Source of the DNA: JBBQNY01 sp038255255
GTDB lineage: Bacteria; Pseudomonadota; Gammaproteobacteria; Xanthomonadales; Ahniellaceae
Direction of reading: 5' to 3'
Length of the DNA: 64,000 bases
Assembly (NCBI GenBank): GCA_038255255.1
Contig: JBBSLL010000012.1
Coordinates: 6,417-70,416 of the forward strand
Positions 1 to 9,457 of this stretch are shown here, in pieces. Position 1 is the stretch's first letter; every line of letters starts with the position of its first letter. A program made the position numbers and the translations under genes. The notes beneath the pieces were generated by a model. It saw only the letters and a list, made by a program, of their open reading frames with translations. It ran no database searches and was not told the origin of the DNA.

Positions 1-1
1 G

Positions 2-460
2 GCGAACTGCAAGTTGATCTTGCTCGACGAAATGCAGGACGTCGGCGACTCCGACAACGAACGCGAGCGCAAGCGCGTTCTGCGTTGCATCAAGCACTTG
101 ATGAACACCTTGCAGCTTCCGGTGATGGTGTTTGGCACGGGCAGCACCGCCGACTGGTTCAAAGGCGATCCGCACTTGCGGGCCCGCTTCAGCACCGTCG
201 AGCTTCCCCAGTGGACGGATCCTGTCGTCCTTCTCGGGTTCCTCAAGGCCTATGAACAGGCTTTGCCGTTGAGGAATCCTTCGGATCTTGCCCAGCTCAA
301 TGTTGCTAGAAGGCTCATCCAGCTCAGCGGGGGTGTCCTGGACAACATCGTCGCGCGCATCAAGAACGCCGCGCTGCTGGCCATCGTCGAGAAGACGGAG
401 CGCATCACGCCGGACATGATCGAGCGCGGCGAGTTCCGGCCGGACAAGTGCTTCCTGTGA
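2..460 (+). CDS. TniB-like transposition AAA+ ATPase, 3' part only
   Basis: The reading frame is open from the first bases, so the N-terminus with the Walker A motif lies outside the window. The visible part starts just before a Walker B segment (LILLDEMQD) followed by a sensor-type stretch (VMVFGTGST). This is the arrangement of TniB/TnsC-type ATPases, which pass target information to the DDE transposase. The stop codon overlaps the GTG start of the TniQ-like gene (GTGA). A tniA/tnsB transposase gene would be expected further upstream, outside the window. The family call rests on the Walker B context plus the neighbouring TniQ-like gene. It could also be another ExeA/TnsC-like AAA ATPase. 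Confidence 0.75.
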   Translation, partial: ANCKLILLDEMQDVGDSDNERERKRVLRCIKHLMNTLQLPVMVFGTGSTADWFKGDPHLRARFSTVELPQWTDPVVLLGFLKAYEQALPLRNPSDLAQLNVARRLIQLSGGVLDNIVARIKNAALLAIVEKTERITPDMIERGEFRPDKCFL

Positions 461-1497
461 GCAACCGGGAGCGCCCGAGACTGAGGCTATTCGTTCCGCC
501 GCCTTACGAAGGCGAGTCCCTCTCCTCATTCCTCGGGCGCTCCGCCCAAGCGTATCGGATGACGCAGCTCACGCTCGTCACCGAATTGATGGGGAGCGAG
601 CGCTGGCCGAGGTGGCGCCGCGACATCGATCGGACACCGCCGGAAGCATTAATCCTGCGTCTCGCCGAAGCAGTAGCGCGGTGGCGATCGCCGGTAACGG
701 ACATCGTCGGGTTCAACTTTTGTAGCCTCACCAGCGCCAAGAGGCGCGCGTACTGCCCGAAGTGTTTCCTCGGCGATTTCGAGGCAGGCCGTGTGCCCTA
801 CTTCCGCTTCGACTGGGCAGCCGTGGCGGTGACGCATTGCTGGAAACACAGCACACCGCTTTTTGACTGGGAGTTCGGGCCAGTTAGCGTCCGCACGTTG
901 CCGCAGGGTTGGGTCGATCTCGAACACTCCAAACCAATGATGATCCCGCCGTGCATGCGCGAGCATCTGGCAGCCCTCAATCGTTGGGAAGATGAACCGG
1001 CGTCTTCGCCTCTGCGAGGAACCTTCGACCTGCTACGAAAATTACAGCACACGTTCGAAAAGCCGGCCGCCGCGGCACGCGACCAGAGACCCAGCACTCT
1101 GGCGCACGTGCTTTTCGAATGCGTCGCTCGTCTTGCCGTTCACGCTCAGGGTCAACTAGGCCCGGTGGCCAGCTACTTACGACCGCGCTGGTCAGAGCCG
1201 TTGGCCTTGAGTCGGGCGCCTCCGGACCTAGGGCCCCGGCAACGCGAATATCGAGACAACCTGTTCAGGCAAGGTGCGGAAGTTGCTTGGCGCCGCACCT
1301 ACCTTTGGTTTATCGCTACCACCATGGCCGGCATACCGACTCTCACCGAGTGCGCAACCGCGTCGGCGACCCCCTGGGAACACTGGTGGGACAAGGCCGT
1401 TCGCCCTGGTTGCCCCAAACCATATACGCAAGTTATTGATTACACTGCAGGGAGGATCCGCGCGATAGTGGCGGGTTCTGCTGCCAAGGGCGTTTGA
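457..1497 (+). CDS. TniQ-like transposition target-selection protein
   Basis: A protein of about 346 residues. The N-terminus has the TniQ pattern of a Pro-rich start followed by ES-L-S-F-L-R (PPPYEGESLSSFLGR). Near residues 108-140 there is a zinc-binding motif of CxxC followed by HCxxH (CPKC ... HCWKH). TniQ/TnsD proteins recognise the target site and recruit the TniB/TnsC ATPase. GTG at 457 is preferred because it overlaps the upstream stop; an in-frame GTG at 448 is also possible. No Cas genes, guide arrays or recognisable transposon terminal repeats are visible, so the element type (Tn5053-like, Tn7-like or a relic) stays open. The next gene, rpoH, is ordinary chromosomal DNA, so the element edge should lie between 1498 and about 1640. 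Confidence 0.8.
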   Translation: MSNRERPRLRLFVPPPYEGESLSSFLGRSAQAYRMTQLTLVTELMGSERWPRWRRDIDRTPPEALILRLAEAVARWRSPVTDIVGFNFCSLTSAKRRAYCPKCFLGDFEAGRVPYFRFDWAAVAVTHCWKHSTPLFDWEFGPVSVRTLPQGWVDLEHSKPMMIPPCMREHLAALNRWEDEPASSPLRGTFDLLRKLQHTFEKPAAAARDQRPSTLAHVLFECVARLAVHAQGQLGPVASYLRPRWSEPLALSRAPPDLGPRQREYRDNLFRQGAEVAWRRTYLWFIATTMAGIPTLTECATASATPWEHWWDKAVRPGCPKPYTQVIDYTAGRIRAIVAGSAAKGV

Positions 1498-1670
1498 AAT
1501 GTCGGTTGGTGCCACGATTTGGGTGGCTTAGACGTCAATTCAGTTCAAGGTGTCCATATTAGGTGCGCTCGACATGATGCCGCGAGGATAGGCGCAGAGG
1601 AACTTCCAGTCGCTTTAGCACTCCTACCCGGCGACTGCTAAGATTCGCCCGACCTGTTCAGGAGTTGAGG
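1498..1670 (+). promoter_or_regulatory. Gap between transposition genes and rpoH, with a weak promoter-like site
   Basis: No gene is seen in this 173-base gap. A possible sigma-70 promoter for rpoH has a -10 hexamer TAAGAT at 1638-1643 and a poor -35 TTTAGC at 1614-1619, 18 bases apart. A good ribosome binding site AGGAG at 1660-1664 lies six bases before the rpoH ATG at 1671. The right edge of the upstream transposition module probably falls here, but no clear inverted repeat or target duplication can be recognised from one side alone. Confidence 0.35.
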
Positions 1671-2531
<861 letters not shown>

Positions 2532-2557
2532 GCGCGAGTCCCAGTCCTCGAAAACGG

Positions 2558-2584
2558 AAGGCCCCGCATTGCGGGGCCTTTTTG
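2558..2584 (+). terminator. Rho-independent terminator between rpoH and priA
   Basis: A 10-bp perfect stem, AAGGCCCCGC (2558-2567) with GCGGGGCCTT (2571-2580), loop ATT, then a T run on the plus strand. The A-rich flank on the other side is also compatible with termination of priA, so it is likely bidirectional. Confidence 0.9.
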
Positions 2585-2586
2585 TT

Positions 2587-4806
2587 TCAGGTCCAGTCGA
2601 CGGGATCGACGTCCAGCGACCAGCGCACGCGGCGCGCGCTCGGCAATTCGTGCAGCTGCGGAACCCATGCCTGCAGGCACGCCTGCAAGACGGGGCGTCG
2701 CGTGGCTTCGAGGAGGACCTGCGCGCGCATGAATCCTGCGCGGCGTGGTTGCGGCGCGGGCAGCGGGCCGAATGCGCGCGGCCCATCCGTCCCGCCCTCC
2801 GACATCTGATCCAGGCGAAGCGCGGCCAGCGCGTCCGCGAGGAAAGCATCGACGGGTTCGGAGGACTTTGCTTCGGCGCGCAACAGTGCCTGCGCCGCAT
2901 AGGGTGGCAGGCCCGCGAGTCGCCGTTGCTCGAGTTCGGTGTGCGCGAACGCACTGTAGCCGCCACTTAGAATCTGCTGCAGCAAGGGATGCTGCGGCTG
3001 GTGCGTCTGCACGATCACGCGGCCCGGCCGCGTGCTGCGTCCGACGCGTCCCGACACCTGGATCAGCAGCTGCGCGAATCGTTCCGGCGCGCGGAAGTCC
3101 GCGGCCACGAGCGCCGCATCCACGCCGAGGATCACGGCGAGCGTGAGCAGCGGCAGGTCGTGTCCTTTCGCGAGCATCTGCGTTCCGATCACCAGCCCAG
3201 GCTCGCCCCGTACGAGTGGCTCCACGAGTCGCGCGAAACTGCCCTGCGTACGCGTGCTGTCGGTGTCGACGCGGATCACGCGCTGGCCGGGGAAGTGCGC
3301 GACGAGCGAGGCTTCCAGTCGCTGCGTGCCGAATCCGGTCGGCGCCAGTGCAAGGCCCGCGCACGCGCCGCAGTGGTTCGGCACGGCGGTGCTCAATCCG
3401 CAGTGGTGGCAGCGCAGGCGGGCCGCGTTGCGATGCCAGATGAGCGCGCGGCGCTCGGTGTCGCTGGTCGAGCAACGTGGGCAGGACGGGTACCAGCCGC
3501 AGTCGTGGCACAGCAGGACCGGCGCATAGCCGCGTTGATTGCGGAACACGAGCGCCTGCTCGCCCCGGGCGAGGCATGCGGCGAGCGCGGCGTGCGTCTC
3601 GCCCAGCAGGCCGTCGCGCAAGGGCTGTCCGCGCAGGTCGAGCACGCGAACCGTGGGAGGCTTCGCGTCGCCCGCCCGCTCGGGCAGCGCGAGGCGCCGG
3701 TAACGCGACTGCTCGACATTGGCGAGGCTTTCGATCGACGGCGTCGCCGATCCGAGCACCACGGGAATCGCGAGAGCGCGGGCGCGTACGATCGCGAAGT
3801 CGCGGGCGTGGTAGCGGAATCCCTCCTGCTGCTTGAACGACGTGTCGTGTTCCTCGTCGATCACGATGAGGCCCGCGCGCGGCAGGGGCACGAACACCGC
3901 CGAGCGCGTGCCGAGGATCACGCTGACCTCGCCGCTGGCGGCGCCCCGCCAGACGCGCGCGCGCGCGCCGGCGGCAAGGCCCGAATGAACGACGCCGACG
4001 TCAACTCCGAGACGCCCCTCGAGCCTTGCGAGCAACTGCGGAGTGAGGCCGATCTCGGGGACCAGCACAAGGCACTGGTGCCCCGCGGCGAGTTCCCGCT
4101 TGATCAGCTCGAGGTAGACCTCGGTCTTGCCGGAGCCCGTGACGCCGTCCAGCACGGTGACGGAAAAACCCTGTTGTGCCTGGATATCGTCAACGGCAGA
4201 TCGCTGCGCGGGGTTCAGCGCCGGACCGGGGCGACCGCCTTCGCGGCGCTCACCAGGCGCCGCGGCCGCGATGAAGCCGAGCCGGCGCCAGGCCTGCGCC
4301 GCGCGCGCCAGGGCAGGACTCGCGGACCACGCTTCCCGCGCTACGGCACCAGCCTCAAGGAGTTCAAAAAGGCGCGCCGGCGCGGTGCCGGCGCGCGGAA
4401 CCTTCAGCGCCAACGCCTCGCGACCGTCAGGCGTGAGCGCCAGCCACTCCGCGCGCGGGGGAGCGGTTCCGCGTCGACGCAGCCACGCAGGCATCGCGGT
4501 CGCCAAGACCTCGCCCAGCGGGTGTGCGTAGTAATGCGCCGCCCACTGCAGGCTCTCCCACAATTCGCCCTCGAGCAAGGCCTGCGCATCGAGCCGGGCC
4601 TCGATGCCGCGCAGCGCGTGCAGGCCTGAATCCACGCCGATGTCCACCACCACCCCGACGAGAATGCGCGGCCCGAGACGCACGCGCACGCGGCAGCCGA
4701 TCCACCCGGCATCGACGGGACCGTCGCCGAGGTAATCGAAAAGGCGCGGTAGTGGCACCGGCAGGGCGACGCGCAATACTCGCGGGGGCGTTGGGATCGA
4801 GTTCAC
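2587..4806 (-). CDS. priA: Primosomal protein N' (replication restart helicase PriA)
   Basis: About 739 residues, close to the E. coli protein (732). PriA binds abandoned replication forks, remodels them with its 3'-5' helicase, and loads DnaB through the other primosome proteins. Visible parts: the N-terminal DNA-binding domain (RVALPVPLPRLFDYL), Walker A (GVTGSGKTEVYLELI), the DEEH box (VIDEEHDTSFKQQEG), and an eight-cysteine zinc module in four CxxC pairs. The spacing between the second and third CxxC pairs (about 20 residues) is a little longer than in E. coli. The start is uncertain. An open frame runs further upstream to 4950, but homology to PriA begins at about the GTG at 4806. Perfect DnaA boxes lie about 140-160 bases upstream. 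Confidence 0.93.
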   Translation of the reverse strand: MNSIPTPPRVLRVALPVPLPRLFDYLGDGPVDAGWIGCRVRVRLGPRILVGVVVDIGVDSGLHALRGIEARLDAQALLEGELWESLQWAAHYYAHPLGEVLATAMPAWLRRRGTAPPRAEWLALTPDGREALALKVPRAGTAPARLFELLEAGAVAREAWSASPALARAAQAWRRLGFIAAAAPGERREGGRPGPALNPAQRSAVDDIQAQQGFSVTVLDGVTGSGKTEVYLELIKRELAAGHQCLVLVPEIGLTPQLLARLEGRLGVDVGVVHSGLAAGARARVWRGAASGEVSVILGTRSAVFVPLPRAGLIVIDEEHDTSFKQQEGFRYHARDFAIVRARALAIPVVLGSATPSIESLANVEQSRYRRLALPERAGDAKPPTVRVLDLRGQPLRDGLLGETHAALAACLARGEQALVFRNQRGYAPVLLCHDCGWYPSCPRCSTSDTERRALIWHRNAARLRCHHCGLSTAVPNHCGACAGLALAPTGFGTQRLEASLVAHFPGQRVIRVDTDSTRTQGSFARLVEPLVRGEPGLVIGTQMLAKGHDLPLLTLAVILGVDAALVAADFRAPERFAQLLIQVSGRVGRSTRPGRVIVQTHQPQHPLLQQILSGGYSAFAHTELEQRRLAGLPPYAAQALLRAEAKSSEPVDAFLADALAALRLDQMSEGGTDGPRAFGPLPAPQPRRAGFMRAQVLLEATRRPVLQACLQAWVPQLHELPSARRVRWSLDVDPVDWT

Positions 4807-5352
4807 CGCGGCATCAAACCAGATCGGGGAGAGTGCCGGGGAAGACGGTGCCCATCTGGTCAAATTAAAGGTTAGCGTTGCTTGTTCACATTGTCGGCAT
4901 GAAGTTGGTCCAAGTGGATGGTGCAAAGGGGTTTTTTTGCTTATCCACATCGATTGTGGATAACTCTGTGGAGGAAGGCCCGCAGCACGCCGGATTAAGC
5001 CCGCCAGACGGCCTCGGGCCTGTCTTGGTCAAAAAATAGCCATATTGTAAAATTGTATTGAAATCATGTATTTGCTGCCGAAGCGCGGGAGCAGGCCGCG
5101 CGGGGTTCGCAAATTCTTCACAGAAACATGTCGAATCCCGCTGCCTGTTAGCAACGGCGCGGTGGAGCGCGTGCCGGGCCACTTGTCAAGCACTGCAAAT
5201 GGCCTTGTAGCGGACCCTGCGCCGAAGTCGAATCGAGCCCGGTGCCGGGACGCACCGTCCCCCGTCAACGATCGGAGCGGCCCTGCGTTGCATGGAGGAC
5301 TGATGACACACTCGCAAAACGCGCGGGTTGGAGCTTTATCCGTGAATCGCCG
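4807..5352. promoter_or_regulatory. AT-rich regulatory gap with a DnaA-box cluster upstream of priA
   Basis: This 546-base gap separates divergent priA and the ECF sigma operon. It carries two consensus DnaA boxes in opposite orientation, TTATCCACA at 4941-4949 and TGTGGATAA at 4955-4963, separated by five bases and forming a perfect palindrome. A third, one-mismatch box, TTGTTCACA, is at 4882-4890. A strongly AT-rich stretch follows at about 5029-5075, in contrast to the GC-rich surroundings. DnaA binding here is inferred from the exact match to the box consensus. Possible roles are control of priA transcription or a DnaA-titration/reactivation site. I see no convincing gene in the gap. Confidence 0.7.
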
Positions 5353-5949
5353 ATGTTTGTGGTAAGTCCGACTGCCGACTCCCTGGAGGTCGACGCGGTC
5401 ACCGAGTCGCGCGCGCCACGGACCCTGGCAGGGTTCCTCGAGAGCGTCGAGCGGCGAGCCCTGTACGTGGCGCGCCTCGGCGTGCGCGAAGGCGACGAGG
5501 CCCTGGACATCGTGCAGGACGCGATGCTGAGTTTCGTGCGCGCGTACGCACAGCGCCCAGCTGGCGAATGGGCGCCCCTGTTCCACCGCGTGCTCGAGAG
5601 CCGGATTCGCGACCACCAGAGGCGGCGCAGCGTTCGGCAGCGATTCCGCGTGTGGTTGTCGAAGCCTCCGGGCGAGGAAGAGGATGCAGGCGATCCGCTG
5701 GCACGGATCGCGGACGAACAGGAAGCAGGGCCGCTGCAACGCGCCGCCGATCGTGACACGCGCAGTGCGCTGGCGAAGGCGCTGGGCGAGTTGCCCGGTC
5801 GGCAACGCGAAGCCTTCACCCTGCGCGTGTGGGAAGGCCTCGATGTCGCGGCGACCGCGCTTGCAATGGGTTGTAGCGAGGGCAGTGTCAAGACGCACCT
5901 GGCGCGCGCGCTGGCCGCGCTGCGCCGCAAACTGGAGGACTATCGATGA
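5353..5949 (+). CDS. ECF-type RNA polymerase sigma factor
   Basis: About 198 residues with sigma-70 region 2 (ALYVARLGVREGDEALDIVQDAMLSF in parts) and region 4 (LPGRQREAFTLRVWEGLDVAATALAMGCSEGSVKTHL in parts). Its architecture is that of short extracytoplasmic-function sigma factors. The ATG at 5353 is the first plausible start; the open frame continues upstream, and no strong ribosome binding site fixes it. Its stop overlaps the next gene (ATGA), so translation of the putative anti-sigma membrane protein is probably coupled to it. The target regulon cannot be told from this sequence. Confidence 0.9.
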   Translation: MFVVSPTADSLEVDAVTESRAPRTLAGFLESVERRALYVARLGVREGDEALDIVQDAMLSFVRAYAQRPAGEWAPLFHRVLESRIRDHQRRRSVRQRFRVWLSKPPGEEEDAGDPLARIADEQEAGPLQRAADRDTRSALAKALGELPGRQREAFTLRVWEGLDVAATALAMGCSEGSVKTHLARALAALRRKLEDYR

Positions 5950-6350
5950 ACACCGATCGATTCAACGCGAGTACGGAAACACTGGACGCGTCGTGGTGCG
6001 CGGAAGTGCGCGTGAAGCTCGATCGCGAAGCCGACGCGCTCGACAGCGTGACCGCTGCGCGCCTCGCGTCGGCAAGACACCGCGCACTGGCCATCGCGCA
6101 CGAAAGGTCGCAGGCGCGCTGGTGGCCATGGCTGAGCGGCGCGGTCGCGGCGTCGTTGCTGGTCGCCGTGGTGCTGGTGCGTGAACCGCATGGGACGACG
6201 CTCGCCACGAGCAAGCCGTCCACACCGGTCGCGCCCGTGACGGTCGGCACGCATACGACGCCTTCGCCACCAGTGATCGAGAGCGACGTCGCCGTGATTG
6301 CTGATCTCGAATTCTACGACTGGCTGGAGGAGCGGGATGCCCTGCTGTAG
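5946..6350 (+). CDS. Small single-pass membrane protein, putative anti-sigma partner (DUF3619-like)
   Basis: 134 residues. An N-terminal charged cytoplasmic part of about 58 residues (with LDREADALDSVTAARL) is followed by one membrane segment (about 61-80, WLSGAVAASLLVAVVLV) and a Pro/Thr-rich stretch, ending in an acidic tail (DLEFYDWLEERDALL). It sits directly after the ECF sigma gene with a four-base overlap, as anti-sigma factors do. The resemblance to the DUF3619 family is from memory of its pattern, and no classical zinc anti-sigma motif is present. The anti-sigma role is an inference from topology and context. Confidence 0.65.
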   Translation: MNTDRFNASTETLDASWCAEVRVKLDREADALDSVTAARLASARHRALAIAHERSQARWWPWLSGAVAASLLVAVVLVREPHGTTLATSKPSTPVAPVTVGTHTTPSPPVIESDVAVIADLEFYDWLEERDALL

Positions 6351-6981
6351 ATCCCCTTGCTGGCTCGCGTTCGCGCTGGCGGCCTGTTTCGCGCTGGCGG
6401 CACCGCTGCGCGCGGACGACGCGTGGCCCGCGCTGACGCCGGGCGAACAGCAGGTGCTGGCGCCTTTCGCGTCGGAATGGCCCGGCCTCGACGGCCCGAT
6501 GCGGGCACGCCTGCGCGTGTTGGCAGAGCGATGGGCGACGCTGCCCGCGTCGGCGCGCGATGCGGAAGTGGCCAAGTTCCGGCGGTGGCAGGCTTTGCCT
6601 CCTGAGCAGCGGGAAATGCTGCGCGACCGATATCGCGCGTTTCAGCAGCTGGACGCGACGGAACGTGCGCGCGTGCGCGACGAATTCCAGCGCTGGCAGC
6701 AACTGTCGCCACGCGAGCGGCGCGCGTTGCACCAGGCGATCGGCCCGCAACGACCCGCGTGGCGGAGCGCCGTGCGTGCGATGGATGTGCAGTCTCGCGC
6801 GCGATTGCGCGAGGCCGTGGCGGGACTGCCGCCGCCGTCGCGCCGCGCACTGCAGGCGCACCTGCGCAACCTGGAACCTGCCGCTGCCGGAGCGGTATTG
6901 CGAGGGCTGCTCGAACAACCTGTGGCCGGGCGAGAGGCGTACATCGCAGGGCTTCAAACGAGTCCGCTTACACCCCGTTGA
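6337..6981 (+). CDS. Secreted DUF3106-type protein
   Basis: About 214 residues. The ATG at 6337 has a good ribosome binding site (GGAGGAG) and begins a signal peptide (LAFALAACFALAAPLRA). The mature part repeats short units such as LPPEQREMLRDRY, LDATERARVRDEF and LSPRERRALHQ. Such L-P/S-x-E-R-x-x-L/V-R units are the hallmark of DUF3106 proteins and resemble the periplasmic stress sensor CpxP/ZraP style of helical repeats. The gene overlaps the preceding one by 14 bases, completing a three-gene sigma, membrane protein and periplasmic protein operon. A role as periplasmic sensor for the sigma pathway is an inference. Confidence 0.75.
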   Translation: MPCCRSPCWLAFALAACFALAAPLRADDAWPALTPGEQQVLAPFASEWPGLDGPMRARLRVLAERWATLPASARDAEVAKFRRWQALPPEQREMLRDRYRAFQQLDATERARVRDEFQRWQQLSPRERRALHQAIGPQRPAWRSAVRAMDVQSRARLREAVAGLPPPSRRALQAHLRNLEPAAAGAVLRGLLEQPVAGREAYIAGLQTSPLTPR

Positions 6982-7021
6982 TGGTTCGCACAGGGGTGAC
7001 GCAAACGTTGATTTCGTACGA

Positions 7022-8410
7022 TCACATCAGCACGAGGCTCACCACCAGCGCGGCGGTGCCGCCCAGCGCCAGCAGGATCAGGTACGCGATACCCAGCATG
7101 AAGAACTTGAGCAGGGTCATGATCCAGCCCTGCGCATACACCCGCTTCTGCGTAAGCAGGAGATACAGCGGCATCCAGATCCAAAGCGCTGCGATGGCGA
7201 AGTTGAGCAAGGTCTTGAGCGCGCCGGCGGAGAGCGCCTCGCCGAGCGCGTAGATCCCGAGGATGAGGATCAGCCACAACGCGATGAAGGCGTGGCTGTG
7301 CAGCGCCACGATCAGGTGCTCCATGTACAGCCGCCGCTTGAAGACGTAGAGAATCTTCAGCAGCACGGCGAACAGCGGCAGCAGCACGAACAGGGTTTGC
7401 GGCGCCACGCTGAAAAAGGCTTCGGCGAGCAGGCGCGGGTTGTCGCGAATGCGTTCTCCGTTGTCGAAGGCGCGGCGTGCCCAGTCGGTCAGCGCGGCAT
7501 TGGCGAAATCCGGGAGCCACGGCAGTTTCGCTGGCGTCTTGTGCGGATCCCAGCCGCCGAAACTCACGCCGCCACCTAGCGCGCGCGGCTCGGGCGGCAC
7601 CGGCTTGCCGTCCCTGATTGCGATATCGCGCGCACGCAACCATTCGATGCGCTGCTCCGCCTGCAGCCGCACGTCGGCTTCCGCCGCCTTGAGACCGACG
7701 CCGACGCCGGGCACATCGGCGGTCTCTTCGCGCGCCTTGGCAAGTTCGGCCAGCGCGCGATCGCGTATCGCCTCGGCCTCCGCCACGGTCTTCGCGCGCG
7801 ACATGTCGTAGTCGCGGCCGCGCTTCTTCGTCTTTCGGGGTCCATCGGCTTTGTCGCCATCGGCAGACTTGGCGGCCGATGGAGGCCCCGCGTTGATGTC
7901 GCCCGGTTCGTCGCGGTCGAAGACCACGATGTCGCCGGAACCAGCGGCGTCGCTTCCGGCATCGATATCGAGGGACAGGTTCGAGACGAAGAATGCGATC
8001 AGGGTCAGGAACACGAACATGCGCACCGGCGTCACGTATCGGACGCGACGACCGGCGAAGTACTCGCGCGTGAGGAATCCCGGCTTGAAGAACAACGGCC
8101 CGAGCGTTTGCAGCGTCCGCGAATCCAGGTTGAACACGGAGTCGACAAAGTCTCCCATTATGCTGCCGAAGTGGCGCACCAGACCCTGCGTCGGTTGGCC
8201 GCAGCGGAAGCAGTGCGGGCCGAGCAACTCGGCGCCGCAGTTGCCGCAGGCAGCCGCGCGAGGAGGCTCGGGTTGGATGTCCGGCGTCGCGGGCGTTTCA
8301 GGTGGAGCCTCGGCGCCTGCAGCGGCGAGGGATTCGGGCGCGTTCGTCGGCGCATCGGGCGGCACGACCCGATCGGGCGGCACGACCTGATCAGGCGGCC
8401 TGCCGCTCAC
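7022..8410 (-). CDS. Zinc-ribbon multi-pass membrane protein (DUF3667-like)
   Basis: 462 residues. After a Pro-rich head with a short internal repeat (DQVVPPDRVVPPD) comes a zinc ribbon with CxxC and CxxC pairs (CGNCGAELLGPHCFRCGQ). This is followed by a conserved segment leading into the first membrane helix (VTPVRMFVFLTLIAFFVSN). A charged, helical middle part (residues about 200-265) is probably coiled coil. Four more hydrophobic segments lie near the C-terminus. This layout matches DUF3667 proteins, whose function is unknown. Its GTG start overlaps the stop of the upstream SDR gene (GTGA), so the two are likely co-transcribed. Confidence 0.75.
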   Translation of the reverse strand: MSGRPPDQVVPPDRVVPPDAPTNAPESLAAAGAEAPPETPATPDIQPEPPRAAACGNCGAELLGPHCFRCGQPTQGLVRHFGSIMGDFVDSVFNLDSRTLQTLGPLFFKPGFLTREYFAGRRVRYVTPVRMFVFLTLIAFFVSNLSLDIDAGSDAAGSGDIVVFDRDEPGDINAGPPSAAKSADGDKADGPRKTKKRGRDYDMSRAKTVAEAEAIRDRALAELAKAREETADVPGVGVGLKAAEADVRLQAEQRIEWLRARDIAIRDGKPVPPEPRALGGGVSFGGWDPHKTPAKLPWLPDFANAALTDWARRAFDNGERIRDNPRLLAEAFFSVAPQTLFVLLPLFAVLLKILYVFKRRLYMEHLIVALHSHAFIALWLILILGIYALGEALSAGALKTLLNFAIAALWIWMPLYLLLTQKRVYAQGWIMTLLKFFMLGIAYLILLALGGTAALVVSLVLM

Positions 8411-9417
8411 GCCGCCGCGCCCACCGGTTGCAGATATCCGGTCGACCGCATCCAGTCCAGCGTGTCGTCCACCAGTTTGGTGAGGGCAATGATGCGGAAG
8501 TCGAGCTCGCCGATCGCCTTGCTCGAATCCACGCGCAGGTTATGGCAGACCAGCGCGGCACCCTCTGGCGTCAGTTGCGGCTCGCGGCGCGTCACCAGGC
8601 TCCAGAGGTCCTGCGCATGCGCCACCGTGTGCAGCAGGGTCGGTGACATCGCCTTGGATGGAACGCGTCTACCGAGTCGGCGGGCCGCGAGCGTCAGCAG
8701 GTGCAGGAACGACGCGTGCTCGCCGCCGAGCAGGTAACACTCGCCGTAACGCTGGCGCTCCCAGGCGCGCACGTGCGCGAGCGCGACTTCGCGGACGTCG
8801 GCGAACGGCCCGGAGCCCGGCGGCACGCCCGGCAGGGACTCCTGTTCCACGAGGCGGAACAGGCGCGACCAGTTCTGCGTGTCCCCCGGCCCGAGCAGGT
8901 GCGAGGGATAGGTCACGATGACCTTGAGGCCGTGCTCATCGGCTGCGTCCCACACCAGCTGCTCCGCCATCGCCTTGGTGCGTGCGTAGTTGTGGCGCGA
9001 ATCCTTGGCAATGAGCGGCGCGTCGTCGCGCAGCATCTCGTTGTTGCCCACGCCCATCGCCGAGACCGACGACGTGTGCACGAAGCCGGGGACCTGGTAG
9101 CGGCGCGCCGCGTCGAGCACGAGGCGCGTGCCCTCGACGTTGACGAGCGTCTGCCGCGCATTGTGCTGCCGCCACACGCTGGTGTCGGCGGCGATGTGGA
9201 AGATGACGTCGGCGCCGCGCGCGACCGCGAGGTCGATGCTGGCGGCGTCGGTCACGTCGCCCGGCAGCGGAATCGCGCCGAGGCCGCGCAGCACCTGCGC
9301 CTGCGCGGGGCGCCGGAACAGGGCGTGCACGGTCACGTCGCGCGCGACCAGTTCGCGCACCACGTGCCGCCCCAGGAATCCCGTGGCCCCCGTCACCATC
9401 GCGGTGCTCTTGCTCAT
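8407..9417 (-). CDS. NAD-dependent epimerase/dehydratase, extended SDR family
   Basis: About 336 residues. The Rossmann motif TGATGFLGRHVVREL at the N-terminus and the catalytic YxxxK (YARTK) near residue 153 identify an extended short-chain dehydrogenase. Sequence style is close to dihydroflavonol-4-reductase/HpnA-like proteins, for example HIAADTSVW and NVEGTRLVLDAA. The substrate is unknown. ATG at 9417 is preferred to the TTG two codons earlier. It overlaps the zinc-ribbon membrane protein downstream and is divergent from the MATE pump gene, with only about 40 bases between the two starts. Confidence 0.9.
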   Translation of the reverse strand: MSKSTAMVTGATGFLGRHVVRELVARDVTVHALFRRPAQAQVLRGLGAIPLPGDVTDAASIDLAVARGADVIFHIAADTSVWRQHNARQTLVNVEGTRLVLDAARRYQVPGFVHTSSVSAMGVGNNEMLRDDAPLIAKDSRHNYARTKAMAEQLVWDAADEHGLKVIVTYPSHLLGPGDTQNWSRLFRLVEQESLPGVPPGSGPFADVREVALAHVRAWERQRYGECYLLGGEHASFLHLLTLAARRLGRRVPSKAMSPTLLHTVAHAQDLWSLVTRREPQLTPEGAALVCHNLRVDSSKAIGELDFRIIALTKLVDDTLDWMRSTGYLQPVGAAA

Positions 9418-9457
9418 GCCCAACCCCTTGCCCGTGGGTCGCTAAGATACGACGTTC

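Noticed and set aside
1..1497. TniB/TniQ pair as part of a CRISPR-associated transposon
   Set aside because: No Cas protein, repeat array or guide-like sequence is present in the window; only the transposition genes are seen.
2989..4629. Long open frame antisense to priA
   Set aside because: Arg/Glu-rich translation with no family pattern; it is a by-product of high GC codon use opposite a clear PriA.
4886..5182. Short minus-strand open frame across the DnaA-box region
   Set aside because: No homology pattern and no ribosome binding site; it lies in AT-rich regulatory DNA.
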